A stretch of DNA of 64,000 bases from Pseudoponticoccus marisrubri (GTDB lineage Bacteria; Pseudomonadota; Alphaproteobacteria; Rhodobacterales; Rhodobacteraceae). The stretch lies in assembly GCF_001482405.1 (NCBI RefSeq), contig NZ_LPXO01000001.1:496001-560000 (forward strand), in the 5' to 3' direction. The position numbers and the translations under genes are program-made. Below, piece after piece: positions 28,378-35,647 of the stretch; the stretch's first letter is position 1, and every line of letters starts with the position of its first letter. Under the pieces are notes generated by a model, which was given only the letters and a program-made list of their open reading frames with translations, was not told the DNA's origin and made no database searches.

Positions 28378-29279
28378 GCGACCACAAGAAAGACGACGAC
28401 GATCTCGACTACGAGACGACCGGCCATGAATGGGACGGCATCCAGGAATACAACAAGCCGCTGCCCAAGTGGTGGCTGTGGACCTTCTACGCCACGATCG
28501 TCTGGGCCATCGGCTACACGATCGCCTACCCGGCCTGGCCGGGCATCACCTCGGCCACGGCCGGCGTGCTGGGCTTCTCCACCCGCGGCCAGGTCGCCGA
28601 GGAGATCGCCCGCGTGGACGAGGCCAATTCCGGCATCAACCAGCGCCTGGCCGAGGTCGAGCTGGCCTCGATCAGCGAGGATGACGAGCTGCTGAACTAC
28701 GCCACCAATGCCGGCGCGGCGGTCTACCGCAGCTGGTGCGCGCAGTGCCACGGCTCGGGCGCGGCGGGCTCAAGCCAGCCGGGCTGGGCGCCGGGCTATC
28801 CCAACCTGCTGGACGATGACTGGCTCTGGGGCGGCTCGATCGAGGCGATCCACGAGACGATCAGCCACGGCATCCGTAACGAGGACGATCCCGACGCGCG
28901 CTACTCCGAGATGCCGGCCTTCGGCGCCGACGAGATCCTCCCCGAGGAAGAGGTGGTGCAGGTCGTCAACTACGTGATGCAGATGTCCGGTCAGACCCCG
29001 CAGGACGCGGCCGCGGCCGAGGCCGGCGCCGAGGTGTTCGAGTACAACTGCGCCGCCTGCCATGGCGAGGACGGCCAGGGCGACCGCTTCCAGGGCGCGC
29101 CGAACCTGACCGACGCGATCTGGCTCTATGGTGGCGATTACGAGGCCATCTACGAGACGGTCTGGAACTCGCGCTACGGCGTGATGCCGCCCTGGCAGAA
29201 CCGCCTGTCCGAGGCCGAGGTCCGCGCCGTGGCCACCTATGTGCACGGGCTGGGCGGGGGAGAAGCCTCCGAGCAGTGA
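28374..29279 (+). CDS. ccoP: cbb3-type cytochrome c oxidase subunit III (di-haem)
   Basis: A di-haem cytochrome c subunit, 301 residues. A conserved N-terminal segment ([19 protein letters not shown]) precedes an anchor helix (about 36-56). Two cytochrome domains follow, with haem sites CAQCH and CAACH, and Met ligands in SEMPAF and VMPPW. It accepts electrons from periplasmic or membrane cytochromes and passes them to CcoO. It is the last gene of ccoNOQP, with a terminator 28 bp downstream. Confidence 0.97.
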   Translation: MSDHKKDDDDLDYETTGHEWDGIQEYNKPLPKWWLWTFYATIVWAIGYTIAYPAWPGITSATAGVLGFSTRGQVAEEIARVDEANSGINQRLAEVELASISEDDELLNYATNAGAAVYRSWCAQCHGSGAAGSSQPGWAPGYPNLLDDDWLWGGSIEAIHETISHGIRNEDDPDARYSEMPAFGADEILPEEEVVQVVNYVMQMSGQTPQDAAAAEAGAEVFEYNCAACHGEDGQGDRFQGAPNLTDAIWLYGGDYEAIYETVWNSRYGVMPPWQNRLSEAEVRAVATYVHGLGGGEASEQ

Positions 29280-29306
29280 TCCGGCGGATCGTGTTGGAAA
29301 AGACAC

Positions 29307-29337
29307 ACGGCGCGGGGGCTTCCCTCGCGCCGTTTTT
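29307..29337 (+). terminator. Rho-independent terminator after ccoP
   Basis: Stem with arms ACGGCGCG and CGCGCCGT around a GC-rich inner part, followed by TTTTT. It closes the ccoNOQP transcript. Confidence 0.85.
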
Positions 29338-29340
29338 CAT

Positions 29341-29446
29341 GCGGGCAAGGCCCTTCGAAGGGCCTTGCAGGAACGCGTTTGCAAACGCGTTCCCCAAGCG
29401 GTTTCGAAACCGCTTGAAGAAAGCCGCTTCGAAGCGGCTTTCCCGC
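29341..29446. repeat. Array of four tandem perfect palindromes inside a closing stem
   Basis: Four perfect palindromes follow one another with 1-2 bp spacers: 29345-29368 (24 bp, half GCAAGGCCCTTC), 29370-29393 (24 bp, half GGAACGCGTTTG), 29395-29416 (22 bp, half CAAGCGGTTTC) and 29419-29442 (24 bp, half GAAAGCCGCTTC). GCGG at 29341-29344 pairs with CCGC at 29443-29446, so the whole could fold as a five-way junction in RNA or cruciforms in DNA. The halves differ in sequence but share length and a TTCGAA or TTGCAA centre. It lies directly after the ccoP terminator. Function unknown. Confidence 0.9.
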
Positions 29447-29505
29447 CCGCGCCAGAAGATGCACGGGAAATAATATTCCGAAAATCGCAGATTTCAGCGC
29501 ATGAA

Positions 29506-29519
29506 TTGATGCAGGTCAA
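29506..29519 (+). promoter_or_regulatory. FNR box TTGATGCAGGTCAA with no gene immediately downstream
   Basis: One mismatch to TTGAT-N4-ATCAA, with the same half-site variant (GTCAA) as the ccoG box. The centre at 29512.5 predicts transcription start near 29554. A CATCAT hexamer at 29542-29547 is at the right place for a -10. The next plus-strand coding start is 450 bp away, so a non-coding transcript is the likely target. Confidence 0.75.
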
Positions 29520-29553
29520 ACACGGCGGTCGTGGAACGGTGCATCATCAAGCT

Positions 29554-29665
29554 CGACGGTCGGGGCAGTTCCCCCGGCCCGAGACACCCCCGCCCGATGG
29601 GCCGGGGCGTATGGCGCCGGTGCCCTGTCCTGTTCGCGCGTTTCCTGGGGCACCGGCGCATTTTT
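29554..29665 (+). ncRNA. Candidate FnrL-dependent small RNA (two hairpins and U-tail)
   Basis: From the start predicted by the FNR box the sequence can fold into two strong hairpins. The first has a 9-bp perfect stem (CCCCGGCCC at 29572-29580 with GGGCCGGGG at 29599-29607) and an 18-nt C-rich loop. The second has a 12-bp perfect stem (GCGCCGGTGCCC at 29614-29625 with GGGCACCGGCGC at 29648-29659) and a 22-nt loop, followed by ATTTTT, a typical intrinsic terminator. The length would be about 110 nt. No convincing reading frame with a ribosome-binding site lies inside. FNR-linked sRNAs are known elsewhere (FnrS in Escherichia coli, PcrZ in Rhodobacter sphaeroides); identity with any of them is not claimed. 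Both ends are inferred. Confidence 0.6.
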
Positions 29666-29734
29666 CATCTTCATCTCAAGCGACGCGCCCCCTGCCGCAC
29701 GGCACGGGACCGGGGCGCAGAGCGATCCGCTCGA

Positions 29735-29869
29735 TCAGGCGCCGCGGCGCATCGGGCGGGTGCCCTCGGGCGTCCGCAGGCGCGGCAGGTCACGGCTTTC
29801 GGCCCCGCGCTGGGGGCGATCCTCGATGCGGGTCGCGGTCATGAAGCTCTTGGCAAATATTCCGAACAT
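29735..29869 (-). CDS. Predicted 44-residue basic protein, divergent from LysR regulator
   Basis: Small open frame beginning MFGIFAKSF and ending PMRRGA, with many Arg residues and no membrane segment. Support comes from a near-ideal AAGGAGG ribosome-binding site 6 nt upstream of the ATG. Short basic proteins of this style are common in Rhodobacteraceae, but I do not recognise a named family. It is divergent from the LysR gene, with the TGTAAG-N5-CTTACA repeat between them, so it may be that regulator's target. The longer frame to 29953 is ignored because it lacks a start signal. Confidence 0.5.
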   Translation of the reverse strand: MFGIFAKSFMTATRIEDRPQRGAESRDLPRLRTPEGTRPMRRGA

Positions 29870-29952
29870 CTGGGCCTCCTTCGGCACTGGGCTGACAGGT
29901 GGTCCTCTTGACGCAAACCGACGAATGATGCCACTCAGGAATATGTTTGGCA

Positions 29953-29969
29953 TGTAAGGCAGGCTTACA
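29953..29969. promoter_or_regulatory. Inverted repeat TGTAAG-N5-CTTACA, likely LysR-regulator site
   Basis: A perfect 6+5+6 inverted repeat, containing a T-N11-A pattern, ends 1 bp before the LysR start codon. A site here would give autorepression and could affect the divergent small gene. Confidence 0.55.
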
Positions 29970-29970
29970 C

Positions 29971-30915
29971 ATGGATTGGACCAGCCTTCCCCCGCTTTCC
30001 GCCCTGCGCGCCTTTGCAGCCTTCGCCGAGACCGGATCGGTGGCCGAGGCCGGGGCCGCGCTCAATGTAAGCCACGCTGCCATCAGCCAGCAGATGCGCG
30101 CGCTGGAGACCCACCTGGGCCTCGCGCTGCTGGACCGGAGCGGGCGCGGCCTGCGGCTGACCGCCGAGGGCGAGACCCTGGCCCGCGCCGCGCTGGACGG
30201 GTTCGGCACCATGGCCGTGACGATCGAGGCGCTGACCGGCGCCGATGCCGAGCGCCCGCTGCAGATCTCGGCCACGCCCACCTTCGCCGCCGCCTGGCTG
30301 ATGCCGCGGCTGGCCAGCTTCCGCGAGGCCCATCCCGAGATCAGCCTGACCATCGATCCCAGCTCGCGCCTGCAGGCGCTGGAGCCGGGCGGAATCGATG
30401 TGGCGCTGCGCTACGGCTCGGGCGACTGGGCGGGGCTCGAGTCCGAGCTGCTGGTGCGCTCGCCGATCTCGGTCGTCGCCGCGCCCAGCCTCGTGGGGGA
30501 AAGCGAGATCACCTCGCCGGCGCAGCTGCGCGACTATCACTGGCTGCAGGAGCTGGGCACCACCGAGGCCAGCACATGGTTCGCCCGCCACGACGTGCAC
30601 CGCGACGCGGGGCTGGGCTATACCTCGCTGCCGGGCAACCTGATGCTGGAGGCGGCGCGCAACGGCCAGGGCGTCGCCATCGTGGCCGGTGTCTTCGTCG
30701 AGGAGGACGTGCGCGCCGGGCGGCTGCGTGTGCTCTTCGAGGATACCCAGAAGAAGGGCTACTACCTTGTCACCCGCCCCGGCATGCCGCGCCCGCCGCT
30801 CAAGGCCTTCCTGCGCTGGATCCGGCGCGAGGCCCGTCGCCCCGCCGCCCCGCAGCCCGCCGCCCTGCCCCGCCGCACCCGGCCCCGTCGGCCGCCACCG
30901 CGGCCCGCGCGCTAG
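29971..30915 (+). CDS. LysR-family transcriptional regulator (GcvA-like)
   Basis: A 314-residue LysR-type regulator. The N-terminal winged helix-turn-helix (about 5-65) includes LSALRAFAAFAETGSVAEAG and VSHAAISQQMRALE. The effector-binding domain (about 90-290) has the PTFAAAWLMPRLASF and GIDVALRYGSGDW patterns of the GcvA group. The C-terminal 30 residues are an Arg/Pro-rich tail not normal for the family. The start is chosen at MDWTSLPP; an upstream start at 29947 would run through the inverted repeat. It sits between ccoP and ccoG without obvious functional link to the oxidase. Confidence 0.9.
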   Translation: MDWTSLPPLSALRAFAAFAETGSVAEAGAALNVSHAAISQQMRALETHLGLALLDRSGRGLRLTAEGETLARAALDGFGTMAVTIEALTGADAERPLQISATPTFAAAWLMPRLASFREAHPEISLTIDPSSRLQALEPGGIDVALRYGSGDWAGLESELLVRSPISVVAAPSLVGESEITSPAQLRDYHWLQELGTTEASTWFARHDVHRDAGLGYTSLPGNLMLEAARNGQGVAIVAGVFVEEDVRAGRLRVLFEDTQKKGYYLVTRPGMPRPPLKAFLRWIRREARRPAAPQPAALPRRTRPRRPPPRPAR

Positions 30916-30977
30916 GCGGCACGGCCTGCGACCCGCCGCCGCAAAGCGGCGCAAAACCTATCTCGCAGAGTCAGAAA

Positions 30978-30991
30978 TTGATACAGGTCAA
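30978..30991 (+). promoter_or_regulatory. FNR box TTGATACAGGTCAA upstream of ccoGHIS
   Basis: Matches TTGAT-N4-ATCAA with one difference. The centre at 30984.5 predicts transcription start near 31026, about 32 nt before the ccoG start. Confidence 0.85.
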
Positions 30992-31057
30992 AGAGGCGGA
31001 CCGCGCCGCCTGTGACAAGGGCCGCCAACAGAACGCCAGCAACGGAGCGATTCCCCC

Positions 31058-32635
31058 GTGTCCGACAGCAATTCCCCGGCCCCCTCCCTCTACGCCGCGC
31101 GCGAGCCGATCTTCCCGCGCCGGGTCAGCGGCAAGTTCCGCAACCTCAAGTGGATCATCATGATCGTCACGCTGGGGATCTACTACATCACGCCCTGGCT
31201 GCGCTGGGACCGCGGTCCGCAACTGCCCGACCAGGCGGTGCTGATCGACCTCGCCAACCGGCGCTTCTTCTTCTTCTGGATCGAGATCTGGCCGCACGAG
31301 TTCTACTTTGTCGCGGGCCTGCTGATCATGGCCGGGCTGGGGCTGTTCCTGTTCACCTCGGCACTGGGCCGGGTCTGGTGCGGCTATGCCTGCCCACAGA
31401 CCGTCTGGACCGATCTCTTCATCCTCGTCGAGCGCTGGATCGAGGGCGACCGCAATGCCCGCCTGCGCCTGCACCGCCAGAAGAAGATGGATTTCCGCAA
31501 GGCGCGGCTGCGCGTCACCAAATGGGCGGCCTGGTTCCTGATCGGGCTGGCCACGGGCGGCGCCTGGGTGTTCTACTTCGCCGACGCGCCCACTCTGCTG
31601 GTGGATCTGGTGACCGGGCAGGCCCATCCGGTGGCCTACACCACCATGCTGATCCTGACGCTGACCACCTTCTTCTTCGGCGGCTTCGCGCGCGAGCAGA
31701 TCTGCATCTATGCCTGCCCCTGGCCGCGCATCCAGGCCGCCATGATGGACGAGGACACGCTGACCGTGGGCTACCGCGTCTGGCGCGGCGAGCCGCGCGG
31801 CAAGGGCAATGTGCGCCGCAAAAAGACGGCCGAGGCCATGGCCGCCGAGGCCGCCAGCCAGGCCGGCGGGCGCGACAAGGGGATCGGCGAGGCGCGCTAC
31901 GCCCCCACCCCCTATCCCGGCATCGAGGCCAAGGCCGCCGCCGCCCCGGTGGAACCCGCCGCCTTCCAGGATGGGCCCGGCGACTGCATCGACTGCATGG
32001 CCTGCGTCAATGTCTGCCCCATGGGGATCGACATCCGCGACGGCCAGCAGCTGGAATGCATCACCTGCGCGCTGTGCATCGACGCCTGCGACGACGTGAT
32101 GGCCAAGCTGGGCAAGCCGCGCGGGCTGATCGACTACCTCGCGCTCTCGGACGAGCCGCGCGAGCGCGACGGCAACCCGCCCCGCCCGGTCTGGCACCAT
32201 GTCTTCCGCCTGCGCACCATGCTCTATACCGGGCTGTGGTCGCTGGTGGGGATCGGGCTGATCTTCGCGCTGTTCATCCGCCCCGATATCGAGATGACCG
32301 TGGCGCCGGTGCGCAACCCGACCTTCGTCACGCTGTCTGACGGCTCGGTGCGCAACACCTATGACGTGCGACTGCTGAACAAGCATGGCGAGGACCGCCC
32401 CTTCCGCATCACGCTGCGCGGCGATCCGACCCTGCGAGTGCAGCTGGAAGGCACGCCCTACGAGACGGTGGACGTGCCCGCGAACGAGACCTACCTGCAG
32501 CGCGTCTACGTCATCGCGCCGCCAAACTCGGCCCCGGCCGAGAGCGAGCGCACGCCCTTCCGCTTCTGGGTCGAGGACCTAACCAATGGCGACCGGGCCC
32601 ATAACGACACGATCTTCAACGGCAGAGTGAACTGA
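31058..32635 (+). CDS. ccoG: cbb3 oxidase assembly ferredoxin-like membrane protein CcoG (RdxA/FixG)
   Basis: A 525-residue membrane iron-sulfur protein needed for cbb3 maturation, proposed to handle copper by reducing Cu(II). Membrane segments near 36-52, 85-105, 160-180, 195-215 and 390-408 surround a cytosolic 2[4Fe-4S] region with DCIDCMACVNVCPMGIDI and CITCALCIDACDDVM. Further Cys motifs are CGYACPQTVW and CIYACPWPRI. A periplasmic Ig-like C-terminal domain (about 410-525) follows. GTG start. The stop overlaps the ccoH start by 1 nt (TGATG). Confidence 0.95.
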   Translation: MSDSNSPAPSLYAAREPIFPRRVSGKFRNLKWIIMIVTLGIYYITPWLRWDRGPQLPDQAVLIDLANRRFFFFWIEIWPHEFYFVAGLLIMAGLGLFLFTSALGRVWCGYACPQTVWTDLFILVERWIEGDRNARLRLHRQKKMDFRKARLRVTKWAAWFLIGLATGGAWVFYFADAPTLLVDLVTGQAHPVAYTTMLILTLTTFFFGGFAREQICIYACPWPRIQAAMMDEDTLTVGYRVWRGEPRGKGNVRRKKTAEAMAAEAASQAGGRDKGIGEARYAPTPYPGIEAKAAAAPVEPAAFQDGPGDCIDCMACVNVCPMGIDIRDGQQLECITCALCIDACDDVMAKLGKPRGLIDYLALSDEPRERDGNPPRPVWHHVFRLRTMLYTGLWSLVGIGLIFALFIRPDIEMTVAPVRNPTFVTLSDGSVRNTYDVRLLNKHGEDRPFRITLRGDPTLRVQLEGTPYETVDVPANETYLQRVYVIAPPNSAPAESERTPFRFWVEDLTNGDRAHNDTIFNGRVN

Positions 32636-33102
32636 TGTCCAAAGCCAAGGAATTCAAACTGACGGGCTGGCACGCGCTCGGGATCTTCGGCGGCGCCTTC
32701 GCGATCATCATCAGCGTGAATGTCGCGCTGGCGGTGAACGCGGTGCGCACCTTCCCCGGGGTCGAGACCGACAATTCCTATGTCGCCAGCCAGACCTTCG
32801 ACGACCGCCGCGCGGCGCAGGAGGCGCTGGGATGGGATGTCTCGGCCCGGCTGACCGGCGGGCTGCTGATCCTCGAGATCCGCGACGACCAGGGCCGCGC
32901 CGTCGAGGTCGAAGACCTGGACGCCGTGCTGGGCCGGCCGACCCATGTCAAGGATGACCGCAGCCCGGATTTCCGCTTTGACGGCCGCGCCTACGTGGCG
33001 CGCGAAAGCCTGGCCCCCGGCAACTGGAACATCCGCATGACCGCGCGGGCCGAGGATGGCACGCCCTTCGAACAGCGCGTCGTGTTCCACGTCAAGAACT
33101 GA
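32635..33102 (+). CDS. ccoH: cbb3 oxidase assembly protein CcoH (FixH)
   Basis: A 155-residue FixH-family protein: one membrane helix (about 10-32) after KLTGWHALGIFGG, then a periplasmic domain with VETDNSYVASQTFDDRRAAQ, the conserved opening of the family. It assists cbb3 assembly together with the copper pump CcoI. It is translationally coupled to ccoG and lies 52 bp before ccoI. Confidence 0.92.
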   Translation: MSKAKEFKLTGWHALGIFGGAFAIIISVNVALAVNAVRTFPGVETDNSYVASQTFDDRRAAQEALGWDVSARLTGGLLILEIRDDQGRAVEVEDLDAVLGRPTHVKDDRSPDFRFDGRAYVARESLAPGNWNIRMTARAEDGTPFEQRVVFHVKN

Positions 33103-33154
33103 GCCGGCCGCGGGGGGCCTGCCCCCGCGCGCCACGATCCCTCCGAGAGCTTCG

Positions 33155-35344
33155 ATGACCGCGACCCTTCGCCCGCCCGCCTCTGCCTGCCCCGCCTGTT
33201 CCGCCGCCCCCGCCGCCCAGGCGCTTGCCGCGCGGCCGGCCCCGGAGGAGGCGCATATCGTCCTGTCGCTGCCCACCATTCACTGCGCCGCCTGCATGGC
33301 CGCGGTGGAACGTGCGCTGCATGCCGCCCCCGGCGTGACGGCTGCGCGGGTCAACCTGACGCAGAAACGGGTGAACATCGAGGCCGCGCCCGACATGGCC
33401 GCCGCCGACCTGATCCCGGTGGTCGAGGCGGCGGGCTACGAGGCGCATGAACTGGACGCCTCCGCCATCGCCGCCACCGCCACGGACCGCGCCGGTCGCG
33501 ACCTGCTGATGCGGCTGGCCGTGGCCGGCTTTGCGTCGATGAACGTCATGCTGCTGTCGATCGCCGTCTGGTCCGGGGCCGAGGGGCAGACCCGCGACCT
33601 GTTCCACTGGATCTCGGCGCTGATCGTGCTGCCGGCCGTGGCCTTCTCGGCCCAGCCCTTCTTCCGCAACGCCTGGACCGCGCTGAAGGCCCGAACGCTG
33701 AACATGGACGTGCCGATCAGCCTGGCCATCCTGCTGGCGCTGGTCACCTCGCTGTGGGAGACGTCGCTCTCGGGCGAGCATGCCTATTTCGATGCCGCCA
33801 TTGCGCTGACATTCTTTCTGCTGACAGGGCGCTATCTCGATCACCGCACCCGCGCCGTGGCGCGCTCGGCCGCCGAGGAACTCGCCGCGCTGGAGGTGCC
33901 GCGCGCCTGGCGCATCGGCGCGGAGGGCGAGGAACAGGTGCCCGTGGCCGAGCTGCGCGTGGGCGACCTTGTGCGCGTGCGCCCCGGCGGGCGGATGCCC
34001 GTCGATGGCGAGATCACCGAGGGCACCTCCGAGCTCGACCGCTCGCTGCTGACCGGCGAGACGCTGCCGGTCTATGCCGCGCCCGGCCGGCCGGTCAGCG
34101 CGGGCGAGGTCAACCTGACGGGCCCGCTGACCATCCGCGCCAGCGCCGTGGGCCGCGACACCTCGCTGGCGCGCATGGCCGACCTGGTGGCAATCGCCGA
34201 GTCGGGCCGCTCGCGCTATACCTCGCTGGCCGACCGCGCGGCCAAGCTCTATGCGCCGGGCGTGCATATCCTCTCGGCGCTGGCCTTCCTCGGTTGGCTG
34301 GCCTGGTCGGGCGATCTGCGCGTGGCGCTGAACATCGCCGCCGCGGTGCTGATCATCACCTGCCCCTGCGCACTGGGGCTGGCCGTGCCGGCGGTGACCA
34401 CGGCGGCCAGCGGGCGGCTCTTCAAGCGCGGGCTGCTGATCAAGGACGCCACCGCGCTGGAGCGGCTGGCCCAGATCGACACGGTGGTCTTCGACAAGAC
34501 CGGCACGCTGACCGCCGGCACGCCCGAGCTGACCAATCTCGACGATTTCACGCGCCGCGACCTGCAGATCGCGCTGGCGCTGGCGCAGGGATCATCGCAC
34601 CCGCTGTCGCAGGCGCTGACAAGCGCGGCACAGGCCGCCGGCATCACGCCCGCCGACCTGGAGGATCTGGAAGAGGTGCCCGGCCACGGCACGCAGGCCA
34701 CCTGGCAGGGCCGGCAAGTGCGGCTGGGCCGCGCGACCTGGACCGGCGGGCAGGCGACCGAAAGCACCGCCGCCTGGCTGCGGGTGGGCACGGACGGGCC
34801 GGCGCAGGCCTTCCTGTTCACCGACCGGCTGCGCGAGGGCGCGGCCGAGACCGTGGCCGCGCTGAAATCGGCCGGGCACCGCGTCATCCTGCTGTCGGGC
34901 GACACCACCGCGGCGGTCGAGACCCTCGCCCGCCGGCTGGACATCCCGCACTGGATGGCCGAGGCGCTGCCGCAGGACAAGGTCGCCCGGATCGAGGCGC
35001 TGACCGCCGAAGGCCGGCACGTGCTGATGGTGGGCGACGGGCTGAACGACACCGCCGCCCTGACCGCGGCACATGCCTCGATCTCGCCGGCATCGGCGCT
35101 GGACGCGGCGCGCGTGGCCTCGGACATCGTGCTGCTGGGCCGCTCGCTGGCGCCGATCCCGCAGGCGCTGACCACCGCGACCAAGGCCACCCGCCGCATC
35201 CGCGAGAATTTCACCATCGCGACCTGGTACAACGTCATCGCCGTGCCGCTGGCGGTGGCGGGGCTCTGCTCGCCGCTGATTGCCGCATTGGCCATGTCGG
35301 CCAGTTCGATTACCGTGTCGCTGAACGCGCTGCGCCTGCGCTGA
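33155..35344 (+). CDS. ccoI: Copper-translocating P-type ATPase for cbb3 assembly
   Basis: P1B-type ATPase of 729 residues that exports copper to the periplasm for CuB insertion. The N-terminal heavy-metal domain has Cys44 and Cys47 in HCAACM; an extra CPAC pair (Cys12, Cys15) precedes it. Further motifs are the actuator TGE (SLLTGETLP), the membrane CPC motif (Cys403, Cys405) in ITCPCALGLAVP, the phosphorylated Asp447 in DKTGTLTAGTP, and MVGDGLNDTAAL near the C-terminus. The start is the ATG at 33155; the in-frame region upstream overlaps ccoH. It is third in the ccoGHIS order. Confidence 0.95.
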   Translation: MTATLRPPASACPACSAAPAAQALAARPAPEEAHIVLSLPTIHCAACMAAVERALHAAPGVTAARVNLTQKRVNIEAAPDMAAADLIPVVEAAGYEAHELDASAIAATATDRAGRDLLMRLAVAGFASMNVMLLSIAVWSGAEGQTRDLFHWISALIVLPAVAFSAQPFFRNAWTALKARTLNMDVPISLAILLALVTSLWETSLSGEHAYFDAAIALTFFLLTGRYLDHRTRAVARSAAEELAALEVPRAWRIGAEGEEQVPVAELRVGDLVRVRPGGRMPVDGEITEGTSELDRSLLTGETLPVYAAPGRPVSAGEVNLTGPLTIRASAVGRDTSLARMADLVAIAESGRSRYTSLADRAAKLYAPGVHILSALAFLGWLAWSGDLRVALNIAAAVLIITCPCALGLAVPAVTTAASGRLFKRGLLIKDATALERLAQIDTVVFDKTGTLTAGTPELTNLDDFTRRDLQIALALAQGSSHPLSQALTSAAQAAGITPADLEDLEEVPGHGTQATWQGRQVRLGRATWTGGQATESTAAWLRVGTDGPAQAFLFTDRLREGAAETVAALKSAGHRVILLSGDTTAAVETLARRLDIPHWMAEALPQDKVARIEALTAEGRHVLMVGDGLNDTAALTAAHASISPASALDAARVASDIVLLGRSLAPIPQALTTATKATRRIRENFTIATWYNVIAVPLAVAGLCSPLIAALAMSASSITVSLNALRLR

Positions 35345-35390
35345 GTGACGCGGGCCCGCGCCCGAGACGGAACAGCCCCCGGAGGCCGCC

Positions 35391-35549
35391 ATGAACGTGT
35401 TGACCTACCTCATCCCGATCTCGCTGGTGCTGGGCGGGCTGGGCCTTGCCTTCTTCGTCTTCACCCTGCGCTCGAACCAGTATGACGACCCCGAGGGCGA
35501 CGCCCGGCGCATCCTGTCCGGCGAATACGACGACCACCCGAAACCCTGA
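35391..35549 (+). CDS. ccoS: cbb3 oxidase maturation protein CcoS
   Basis: A 52-residue single-span protein (MNVLTYLIPISLVLGGLGLA, then FVFTLRSNQYDDPEGDARRI) with the conserved FxFTxRSxQYDDxxG pattern of CcoS. It is required for cofactor insertion into cbb3 oxidase. A GGAGG ribosome-binding site lies at 35381-35385. Last gene of the ccoGHIS operon. Confidence 0.93.
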   Translation: MNVLTYLIPISLVLGGLGLAFFVFTLRSNQYDDPEGDARRILSGEYDDHPKP

Positions 35550-35647
35550 TCGTCGCGGGTCGTTTTCCGACCGCAACGCGTCGGGCGCAAGCGGCGCGCC
35601 CGGGCCCGACGCGGTAGGACTGTCCCAGTATATCCGGGAGTCGGTCC

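Noticed and set aside
29531-29911. 126-codon plus-strand frame over the candidate sRNA
   Set aside because: Begins upstream of the predicted transcription start, lacks a ribosome-binding site and translates to Arg/Gly/Pro-rich sequence; the paired stems and U-tail explain the region better.
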